Positions 5,233 to 12,349 of a stretch of DNA of 19,756 bases are shown here, piece after piece; the stretch's first letter is position 1; each line of letters starts with the position of its first letter. The DNA lies in assembly GCA_041797745.1 (NCBI GenBank), contig JBHBZU010000014.1, positions 1 to 19,756 on the forward strand, given 5' to 3'. A program made the position numbers and the translations under genes. Origin of the DNA: UBA3871 sp041797745. Lineage in GTDB: Bacteria; Bacillota; Clostridia; Peptostreptococcales; Anaerovoracaceae. The notes beneath the pieces were generated by a model, which was not told where the DNA came from, ran no database searches, and saw only the letters and a program-made list of their open reading frames with translations.

Positions 5233-6244
5233 AAGAAATCCGTTTATAACATCCTTGGTGGCGATATTATTGATGGCTATGGTTATTATCGGGGCCACAT
5301 TTATAATAAGTAATAGCTGGGAAAAGAAAGGTTTTGTCAAACAGGAGGATATGGAAAGCGCTTTTGGCATTATTGAAAATTATGCCGATGTGGTAACAGG
5401 TGATGATTTTTATGAACGCTTTTTTACACCCACAGATGAGGCTGTAGTTGCCGTAGACTCGGCAAATTTACACTATCTTTTGGATGAAAACGGGGAAGTA
5501 ATTTATAAAACTTCTCTAAAAGATGATGGGAAAATCTTTTCTTTGACGGCGGATGATGAAAGTCTTTCACTATACGGGGATATTGTTATAAGTTTTTCTC
5601 CGGATAAAACTTCTGTTACAACTTTGGAGGAATTGAAAGAAAAAAAGACCTTTGGCAAAGTAGTGTGTACAAATGCAGATGCCACCCCGAATGGAAAATA
5701 CATAGCTCTTTACTATGCGGATAAAAGAAATGACGAGGTGAGGCTGGAGATTGTTAATCATGATTTTAATAAAATATATGAGATGAAATTGAGATTTTCA
5801 GAATCAGGAGCCCATGAGGATATTGAAGAGGCGGAACATTTCTTCTTTGCGGAAAATACCGAAGAGGATGGCTGGTGTTATGTGGAAAACCCCACCTTTA
5901 CGAGAAGCTTTGATGTTAACATATTAACCGGTGAAAAGTCCGGATGGCATGTAGCCGATAACGGCTTTGATGATGACGAGGAGGAAGAAACCTACGAGGG
6001 TTTTCCAATATGGGCAATGGAAAAGTCAGGTGCGGAGCTTTATTTATCAGGAAAGAACAAGTCTGAAAGAGGGAAATTGGAGCAGGCAAGATGGAACAGG
6101 CTTCACGACCTCGGTTTAAATAAAGAGCTGGAAAGGCAGCTTAAAAAGTTTAAGGGGGTAGACATTTTAAGCGAAAACTACTTGGCGGCTTATAGCTATA
6201 AAGGTGCAACGCTTATAAGATTGGGGGGAAAGTCTTATGAATAA
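5219..6244 (+). CDS. Membrane-anchored protein of unknown function in the ABC module
   Basis: A 341-aa protein that I do not recognise. It starts at ATG 5219 with AAGGAGG nearby, overlapping the GntR gene by 14 bases and the next gene by 8, so it is translationally tied to both. Residues 8-30 (PFITSLVAILLMAMVIIGAT and on) form one N-terminal transmembrane anchor after a basic KILKR, so the remaining 310 residues should lie outside the membrane. No lipobox cysteine is seen. The body is acidic, with a DDDEEEE run near 240-250 and a Lys/Arg/Glu-rich helical part near 275-320. Short segments such as NLHYLLDENGEVIYKTSL and GKYIALYYADKRNDEVRLEI resemble beta-strand repeats of propeller or sensor proteins, but this is only an impression. 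A sensor or substrate-binding role for the transporter is inferred from context. Confidence 0.6.
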   Translation: MKILKRNPFITSLVAILLMAMVIIGATFIISNSWEKKGFVKQEDMESAFGIIENYADVVTGDDFYERFFTPTDEAVVAVDSANLHYLLDENGEVIYKTSLKDDGKIFSLTADDESLSLYGDIVISFSPDKTSVTTLEELKEKKTFGKVVCTNADATPNGKYIALYYADKRNDEVRLEIVNHDFNKIYEMKLRFSESGAHEDIEEAEHFFFAENTEEDGWCYVENPTFTRSFDVNILTGEKSGWHVADNGFDDDEEEETYEGFPIWAMEKSGAELYLSGKNKSERGKLEQARWNRLHDLGLNKELERQLKKFKGVDILSENYLAAYSYKGATLIRLGGKSYE

Positions 6245-6956
6245 GCTGAAGAGATTAGGGAATGCAACGGAGTTGGAGTTTGCTTTAGCAAGAACTCCTA
6301 TAATGATGGTTATTGTACTGGCGGTAGTATCAACGGTGTCCTTATATTTGTCCGTTTTGTTTTCGGTTATTCTCGCATTAATAAACCTGATAGTTGTAGT
6401 GGTTGCCATTAAACGAATTGCCGATGATAACTTCAACGGAAAGAACTTGATGTTTTGCAGGCAGTTCGGATTTACGGTATCGGAGATTTTTTGGGCAAAA
6501 ACTGTTACTGTTGCGCTGGTGGCGGCTTCCTATAAGATTCTTCTTTCTGCGGGCTCTGTATTAACGGCATTGCTGCCTGATGTTTATGAATTTGGTAGCT
6601 TTGCTACTACAAACACTACAATTACACCGGAAACCATGTTACCTTTAGTAAGTTTGATGGTAGCGAATGCTTTTGTTGACAGCTTTACGTTAGGGGCTTT
6701 AGCGGTTGCTCTGGGGGCTTATTCGAGAGAAAAGAATCTGCTGGTTAAAAAAGAGAAAGCCTACGGGATTAAGAAAATGGGGCTCTACACCTTGATATTC
6801 TTTTATTTCATGGTTTTACCCATAGTAATGAAGCTGGATTTTTTCGTAAACCATTATACTGCTACTCTAATTGTAAGCTTACCTGTATACATAGTTTTCT
6901 TCGTTGCCTTTGCGTTGATTGCTCAGAGAAGAATGAGAAGCTATATTACTGAATAG
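6237..6956 (+). CDS. ABC-2-like transporter permease subunit
   Basis: A 239-aa integral membrane protein with about six hydrophobic segments (roughly residues 22-38, 41-58, 88-112, 135-162, 183-200 and 209-230) and basic loops such as KRIADDNFNGKN and RREKNLLVKKEK-like stretches facing the cytoplasm. It overlaps the previous gene by 8 bases, with a G-rich site (TTGGGGGGAAAG) before the ATG, and is 11 bases from the ATPase gene. Size and topology fit the membrane subunits of ytr-type and ABC-2 exporters; there is no diagnostic motif. It probably pairs with the ATPase at 6968 and the membrane protein at 7729. Confidence 0.7.
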   Translation: MNKLKRLGNATELEFALARTPIMMVIVLAVVSTVSLYLSVLFSVILALINLIVVVVAIKRIADDNFNGKNLMFCRQFGFTVSEIFWAKTVTVALVAASYKILLSAGSVLTALLPDVYEFGSFATTNTTITPETMLPLVSLMVANAFVDSFTLGALAVALGAYSREKNLLVKKEKAYGIKKMGLYTLIFFYFMVLPIVMKLDFFVNHYTATLIVSLPVYIVFFVAFALIAQRRMRSYITE

Positions 6957-6967
6957 GGAGAAATATT

Positions 6968-7684
6968 ATGGGAAATGCAAATATGATTATTAAGATAGAA
7001 AACTTAACAAAGACCTATGGGGTTAACGAGGTGCTAAAGGGATTGGATTTTGAACTCCCTGAGGGTAAGATAGTAGGTCTTTTGGGAAGCAATGGTACGG
7101 GAAAGACTACATTGCTTACAATTTTAGCAGGACTCACAAAGGACTATAGCGGAAAGGTTAGCATTTGCGGCTACCGTCCGGGAAGTATTACGAAAAATTT
7201 CGTAGCCTATCTCTCCGACAAGGGAGGACTTCCGGACAAACTGCGCGTTTCGGAAATAATCGACCTGTATGAAAGGTTCTTTGAGGATTTCGACAGGGAT
7301 AAATGCAAGGGGTTGCTGGAGAAATTCGGAATTTCCGAGGTGGAGCGCCCGGGCGAGATGTCAATGGGAACCTGCGAAAAGGTGCAGATTGCGTTAACTA
7401 TGGCACGGAATGCAAAATTGTATATTCTGGATGAGCCTTTGGGAGCTATTGACGTGGAGGCAAGAGAAGTGGTACTTGAGGCTATATTGGACAGCTTCGG
7501 GGAACATTCCTCCATGATTATAGTGACTCACCTTATCCGTGAGATTGAAAAACTCTTTGATGACGCTTGCGTGCTAAAGGATGGGAAAGTGGCTCTGTAT
7601 AGGGATTGCGACGAGCTAAGGAAAGAGTATGGCGGAACTTTGGAAGATGCGGTTAAGGAAATTTTCAAGGGAGAAACACTTTAA
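6968..7684 (+). CDS. ABC transporter ATP-binding protein
   Basis: A 238-aa nucleotide-binding subunit. Walker A is GSNGTGKTT (residues 40-48), Walker B is LYILDEP (151-157, catalytic Glu156), the D-loop region is GAIDVEARE (159-167) and the switch His is in IVTHL (His188). The signature is MSMGTCEK (131-138) in place of LSGGQ, keeping the Ser and second Gly but with Thr for Gln. The Q-loop region reads VAYLSDKGGLP with no clear Gln. Such weak signatures are common in ABC-2-like families with LSKGM-type motifs. AGGGAG overlaps the stop codon of the previous gene and sets the ATG at 6968. It should drive export through the neighbouring membrane proteins; the substrate is unknown. Confidence 0.93.
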   Translation: MGNANMIIKIENLTKTYGVNEVLKGLDFELPEGKIVGLLGSNGTGKTTLLTILAGLTKDYSGKVSICGYRPGSITKNFVAYLSDKGGLPDKLRVSEIIDLYERFFEDFDRDKCKGLLEKFGISEVERPGEMSMGTCEKVQIALTMARNAKLYILDEPLGAIDVEAREVVLEAILDSFGEHSSMIIVTHLIREIEKLFDDACVLKDGKVALYRDCDELRKEYGGTLEDAVKEIFKGETL

Positions 7685-7728
7685 CCTTTTAGGAAAAGAG
7701 AGGACGTCAGGGGGAAAAGAGGACGGAA

Positions 7729-8358
7729 ATGAAAACAAATCAAAGGCAGAAAAATTTAGAATACTTTAGATTGCATTGCAAGAAAGTGCATATACTGTTT
7801 CTGGTGATTGCCGTAGAATTGGTCTATGGACTGTTTTTTCAGATTGGAATTATGCGTGAGCAGGAAAATGCGACTACCATATTGGGAATCATTTTAGCGG
7901 GCATATGGGCTATGGTTAAAATGCCCAACTTTTTCATAGAGGAAGAGGTTTTCTATAGGAAATTGCCTGTTAGCGAATCGGCAATGCTTGGAACTTGGAC
8001 GTTTGAACCGCTTTTAATCGGTGAAATCATACCTGCGGAGATATTTATAGTTATGGCAATTTCTAAAAAGCTCACTTTAGCCTATGCAGCAGGTCTCTGT
8101 ATAATAATGCTAATAACTTGGCTTGTGGTGGAAATGATTTTTATAGGATTTCTGGTAAATGCAGTGAGTTTTATGGATGAAGCCTCTAAAATCAGCAAGG
8201 CTTTACCTGTGACCATACTAATCATAGCAGCTTTTGTGGGTGTTTTGGTACAGAGGCACGTTATGAATATTGAGAGCTTAAGGGAAGCTATGGTTTGGAT
8301 AGGCTTCACAGGAGGAACAGCCTTTATTATTCACAGGATTAATAAAGCAAAGGTATAG
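7729..8358 (+). CDS. Membrane protein, second transporter subunit
   Basis: A 209-aa protein with about six hydrophobic segments (roughly 20-40, 48-64, 94-111, 115-145, 159-175 and 186-201). The N-terminus is basic (MKTNQRQKNLEYFRLHCKK). A loop FFIEEEVFYRKLPVSESAML (68-87) resembles the F-x-x-LPVSR-type cytoplasmic segment seen in some ABC-2 and bacitracin-type permeases, but that is a loose likeness. GAGGACG lies before the ATG. It follows the ATPase by 44 bases and is the last gene of the module. No terminator is visible between its stop and the rpoB promoter. Confidence 0.65.
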   Translation: MKTNQRQKNLEYFRLHCKKVHILFLVIAVELVYGLFFQIGIMREQENATTILGIILAGIWAMVKMPNFFIEEEVFYRKLPVSESAMLGTWTFEPLLIGEIIPAEIFIVMAISKKLTLAYAAGLCIIMLITWLVVEMIFIGFLVNAVSFMDEASKISKALPVTILIIAAFVGVLVQRHVMNIESLREAMVWIGFTGGTAFIIHRINKAKV

Positions 8359-8450
8359 TTGAAAAATCGGTAAATAAAGGGCTAGCCTTGAAAATACGGC
8401 AAAAGAGCGTGAAATTTGTTTTGAGGAATTTGGAAAATTACGGATAAGAC

Positions 8451-8488
8451 TTGACAAATTTGACAAAACTATAGTAATATAGTATATT
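8451..8488 (+). promoter_or_regulatory. rpoB promoter with doubled -35
   Basis: TTGACA occurs at 8451-8456 and at 8460-8465, each followed by AAA or AAT. The second is 17 bases from TATATT (8483-8488), a near-perfect sigma-A promoter. The first could use TAATAT (8475-8480) at 18 bases. Transcription would start near 8495. The stretch 8359-8450 holds only a short palindrome around GGCTAGCC and no terminator. Confidence 0.8.
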
Positions 8489-8490
8489 GC

Positions 8491-8556
8491 CACGCGAAGT
8501 ATTTTCGGGGCTAGTTTTTGCGTGCCGAAAACATGCGGAGACTGCCGAAAATGCAG
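8491..8556 (+). promoter_or_regulatory. rpoB 5' leader with shared motif and rival hairpins
   Basis: GCTAGTTTTTGCGTGC (8510-8525) matches the rpmG leader motif in 14 of 16 bases. TTTTCGG (8502-8508) can pair with CCGAAAA at 8525-8531 or with the second CCGAAAA at 8545-8551; both copies lie in a TGCCGAAAA direct repeat (8523-8531, 8543-8551). CACGC (8491-8495) could instead pair with GCGTG (8520-8524), and CTGC/GCAG (8542-8545, 8553-8556) is a further small hairpin. No T-run follows, so it is not a plain terminator. Confidence 0.55.
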
Positions 8557-8601
8557 AGGAAAAAGGGAACTATATCCTAATAACAAAAAGGAGTGATGAA
8601 T

Positions 8602-11600
8602 ATGCCACAGCCCGTAAAATACGGTCGAAAGACACGAATGAGCTTTGCAAAAATCAATGAGGTTGCGACAATGCCTAACCTAATCGATATCCAAACCAAG
8701 TCATATGACTGGTTTGTCGAAGAGGGTTTGAAAGAAGTTTTCGAAGACATTTCGCCAATCAAAGACTATACAGGTAATCTGGTTTTAGAACTGGTTGATT
8801 ACTCGTTAAACGACCCTCCGAAGTATGATCAAGAGGAATGCAAAGAACGAGATGCTACATATGCAGCTCCATTAAAAGTAAGGGTTAGACTTATAAACAA
8901 CGAAACCGGTGAAATCAAGGAACAGGAAGTTTTCATGGGAGATTTTCCATTGATGACTGAAAGAGGTACCTTTATTTATAACGGTGCAGAAAGAGTAGTT
9001 GTTACACAGTTAGTGCGTTCTCCGGGACCATACTACGACTATACTACTGACAAATCCAATAATAAGCTTTTTTCAGCGCAGATTATTCCTAACAGAGGTG
9101 CTTGGTTGGAATACGAGACGGATGTTAACGGTGTTATATCCGTTCGCGTTGACCGTACCCGTAAAGTTCCTGTAACTACGCTTTTAAGAGCTTTAGGATA
9201 TGCAACAAATGACGAGATTTTTGCATTATTAGGTGCAGAAAAACGCTTGGAAGAAACACTGTCTAAAGATCAGACAGATAGCAGAGAAGAAGGTCTTAAG
9301 GAAATTTACAAAAAGTTAAGACCGGGCGAACCACCAACAGTGGAAAGCGCACAGTCATTACTTGACTCCCTTTTCTTTGATGCAAAAAGATATGACCTTG
9401 CTAAAGTTGGACGTTACAAGTACAACAAGAAGCTCGGTTTGTACAGTAGAATTATTAATTGCGTGGCCGCAGAAGATGTTTTTGACCCAAACACAGCAGA
9501 AATTCTGGTTGAAGAGGGACAGTCCATTTCCAAAGAAATGGCGCTTCAGATTGAAAACGCAGGTGTTGGGTACGTCATGATTCATGGAAAGAATGACGAA
9601 GCCGGCATCACTAAGGTTATAGGTAATAGATTCGTAGATATTAAGACATATATCGAATTTGATATTTCAGATCTTAAGCTTGCGGATAAGGTTTATTACC
9701 CTGTGCTCATGGAAATTCTTTCTGAAAATGCAGACCAAGAAAGCATTAGAAAGGCTCTCGTAGCACGTAAAAACGATTTATCACCAAAGCATATTATCAT
9801 TGAAGATATTGTTGCTTCGGTATCATATATTCTCAATTTGGAACACGGTGTCGGCGATACGGACGATATCGACCATTTAGGCAATCGTCGTTTAAGGACT
9901 GTTGGAGAGCTTCTCCAAAATCAGTTCCGTATCGGCCTTGCCCGCATGGAAAGAGTAGTAAAGGAAAGAATGACTATTCAGGACAACGACGTTACTACTC
10001 CGCAGGTTCTTATGAATATCAGACCTGTAACTGCCGCTATCAAGGAATTTTTCGGAAGTTCCCAGTTATCGCAGTTTATGGATCAAACCAATCCTTTGGC
10101 AGAACTTACTCATAAGAGAAGACTTTCAGCTTTGGGACCGGGAGGCCTTTCCAGAGAAAGAGCCGGCTTCGAAGTTCGAGACGTACATCAGTCACATTAC
10201 GGACGTATGTGCCCTATTGAGACCCCTGAAGGCCCTAACATAGGTCTTATCGGTTCTCTCACTACCTATGGTGTCATAAACCAGTACGGTTTTATTGAAA
10301 CTCCATATAGAAGAGTAGAAGAGGGCGGTATGGTTACCGACAAGATTGATTACCTTACAGCCGATGAAGAAGAAATGATGATTGTTGCGCAGGCCAATGA
10401 ACCGCTGGACGCAGACGGAAGATTCACCAATGCCAAGGTTGCTTGCCGTAGAGAACATGGCGAAATTGACCTTGTTCCAAGGGAAAAAGTTCATTACATG
10501 GACGTTTCTCCTAAGCAGGTAGTGTCCGTTGCCACCGCAATGATTCCTTTCTTGGAAAATGACGACGCGAACCGTGCGCTCATGGGTTCAAACATGCAGC
10601 GTCAGGCAGTTCCTCTTCTTGTAACCGAGTCCGCTTACGTAGCGACAGGTATGGAATATCAGGCTGCTTGCGATTCAGGTGTTGTTCAGCTTTGCAAGAA
10701 TGACGGCACGGTAGAATATGTAGACGCCACCACCATCAAAATCCGTCGTGATGACGGTGAGGGAGTAGACTCCTACAAGATTCTCAAGTTTAAGCGTTCC
10801 AATCAGGGTACCTGTGTTAATCAGAGACCTATTGTTTCCCGTGGTGAACACATTGAAAAGGGAGAAGTAGTAGCAGACGGACCATCCACTAACAACGGTG
10901 AAATTGCATTGGGCAAGAACCTGCTCATCGGTTTCATGACTTGGGAGGGTTACAACTACGAGGACGCGATTATCCTTAACGAACAGTTAATAATGAATGA
11001 TGTGCTTACATCATTACATATTGAAGAATATGAATCAGAAGCCAGAGATACTAAGCTGGGACCTGAAGAAATTACCCGCGACATTCCTAATGTGGGAGAA
11101 GACGCTCTCCGAAACTTAGATGAAGAGGGTATCATCAGAGTCGGTGCGGAAGTTGATTCAGGCGATATCTTGGTAGGTAAGGTTACACCTAAGGGCGAAA
11201 CTGAGCTTACAGCAGAAGAAAGATTGCTCCGCGCAATTTTCGGTGAAAAAGCCAGAGAAGTAAGAGATACTTCATTAAAAGTTCCTCATGGCGAAGCGGG
11301 TATTATTTTAGATGTCCGCACTTTCAGCAGAGAGAATGGCGATGAGCTTCCACCGGGAGTAAACAAAATCGTAAGATGCTACATGGTTACCAAGAGAAAA
11401 ATGCAGGTCGGCGACAAGATGGCGGGTCGTCACGGTAACAAGGGTGTAGTTTCCAGAATACTGCCTCAGGAGGATATGCCGTTCATGGAGAACGGACAGC
11501 CTCTTCAGGTCATGCTGAATCCGCTTGGCGTACCGTCCCGAATGAATGTAGGACAGGTATTGGAAGTACATCTCGGACTTGCTGCCAGCAAAAAGGGATG

Positions 11601-12327
11601 GCATATTGCAACTCCTGTATTTGACGGTGCAACAGAAAAAGATATTAGAATGCTTCTTGAAGAATGTGGTTACAGTGCTACAGGTAAGATGAAGCTGAGA
11701 GACGGTCGTACAGGCGAATATTTCGACAATCCTGTAACTGTCGGATATATGTATATGCTTAAGCTTCACCATCTGGTTGATGACAAGATTCATGCAAGAT
11801 CCACCGGTCCATATTCTCTGGTTACACAACAGCCGTTGGGCGGTAAAGCCCAGTTCGGCGGACAGCGTTTCGGAGAAATGGAAGTTTGGGCCCTTGAAGC
11901 CTACGGTGCTGCATATACTCTTCAGGAAATTCTTACAGTTAAGTCCGACGATATTGCAGGACGTGTCAAGACCTATGAAGCAATCGTCAAGGGAGAAAAT
12001 ATTCCTGAACCCGGTATTCCTGAATCCTTTAAGGTACTCATTAAGGAAATGCAGAGTTTGGGACTTGATATTGAGCTCTTGGATGAGAACAATGAATTGG
12101 TTGAACTCAAAGATGCGGCTGAATATGAGACCTATTCCAACTTCGATGCTCGCTTAGATGATGAGCCGACAGAACCGGCAGAACCAACTAAGTTCTTCGC
12201 AGACTTAGATGATGATACAGAAGAAGATGAAGAAAATCTTGATGAGGATATCGACCTCATCGCAGTGGATGACGATGAAATTGTCATTACTGAAGTTGAA
12301 GAACAGGAAGTTATCACTGAAGAGTAA
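8602..12327 (+). CDS. rpoB: RNA polymerase subunit beta
   Basis: A 1241-aa protein. ATG 8602 is chosen because AAGGAG (8588-8593) is eight bases upstream; the GTG at 8593 and ATG at 8596 are too close to it. The start MPQPVKYGRKTRMSF is typical. The rifampicin pocket (QLSQFMDQTNPLAELTHKRR then LSALGPGGLSRERAGFEVRD) is wild type, with the Asp, His and Ser of the usual resistance positions present. Other landmarks are GRMCPIETPEGPNIGLI, MTWEGYNYEDAIILNE, GDKMAGRHGNKGVVSRILP and GGKAQFGGQRFGEMEVWALE. The C-terminus has an acidic tail (about 1174-1241, 31 of 68 residues Asp or Glu). With RpoC it forms the catalytic core. It has its own promoter and leader. Confidence 0.99.
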   Translation: MPQPVKYGRKTRMSFAKINEVATMPNLIDIQTKSYDWFVEEGLKEVFEDISPIKDYTGNLVLELVDYSLNDPPKYDQEECKERDATYAAPLKVRVRLINNETGEIKEQEVFMGDFPLMTERGTFIYNGAERVVVTQLVRSPGPYYDYTTDKSNNKLFSAQIIPNRGAWLEYETDVNGVISVRVDRTRKVPVTTLLRALGYATNDEIFALLGAEKRLEETLSKDQTDSREEGLKEIYKKLRPGEPPTVESAQSLLDSLFFDAKRYDLAKVGRYKYNKKLGLYSRIINCVAAEDVFDPNTAEILVEEGQSISKEMALQIENAGVGYVMIHGKNDEAGITKVIGNRFVDIKTYIEFDISDLKLADKVYYPVLMEILSENADQESIRKALVARKNDLSPKHIIIEDIVASVSYILNLEHGVGDTDDIDHLGNRRLRTVGELLQNQFRIGLARMERVVKERMTIQDNDVTTPQVLMNIRPVTAAIKEFFGSSQLSQFMDQTNPLAELTHKRRLSALGPGGLSRERAGFEVRDVHQSHYGRMCPIETPEGPNIGLIGSLTTYGVINQYGFIETPYRRVEEGGMVTDKIDYLTADEEEMMIVAQANEPLDADGRFTNAKVACRREHGEIDLVPREKVHYMDVSPKQVVSVATAMIPFLENDDANRALMGSNMQRQAVPLLVTESAYVATGMEYQAACDSGVVQLCKNDGTVEYVDATTIKIRRDDGEGVDSYKILKFKRSNQGTCVNQRPIVSRGEHIEKGEVVADGPSTNNGEIALGKNLLIGFMTWEGYNYEDAIILNEQLIMNDVLTSLHIEEYESEARDTKLGPEEITRDIPNVGEDALRNLDEEGIIRVGAEVDSGDILVGKVTPKGETELTAEERLLRAIFGEKAREVRDTSLKVPHGEAGIILDVRTFSRENGDELPPGVNKIVRCYMVTKRKMQVGDKMAGRHGNKGVVSRILPQEDMPFMENGQPLQVMLNPLGVPSRMNVGQVLEVHLGLAASKKGWHIATPVFDGATEKDIRMLLEECGYSATGKMKLRDGRTGEYFDNPVTVGYMYMLKLHHLVDDKIHARSTGPYSLVTQQPLGGKAQFGGQRFGEMEVWALEAYGAAYTLQEILTVKSDDIAGRVKTYEAIVKGENIPEPGIPESFKVLIKEMQSLGLDIELLDENNELVELKDAAEYETYSNFDARLDDEPTEPAEPTKFFADLDDDTEEDEENLDEDIDLIAVDDDEIVITEVEEQEVITEE

Positions 12328-12332
12328 TTAGG

Positions 12333-12349
12333 AAGGGGGACGTTCCCTT
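12333..12349 (+). promoter_or_regulatory. Hairpin pairing the rpoC ribosome binding site with its TTG start
   Basis: AAGGG (12333-12337) pairs with CCCTT (12345-12349), plus a possible G-U at 12338/12344, around a GACGT loop. The 5' arm is the Shine-Dalgarno sequence and the 3' arm runs into the TTG start codon (12348-12350). Ribosomes leaving rpoB, whose stop is at 12325-12327, would open it, so translation of rpoC may depend on that of rpoB. Confidence 0.5.

Noticed and set aside
8593..8601. GTG 8593 or ATG 8596 as rpoB start
   Set aside because: Both lie inside or within two bases of AAGGAG; ATG 8602 is at the right distance and gives the usual N-terminus.
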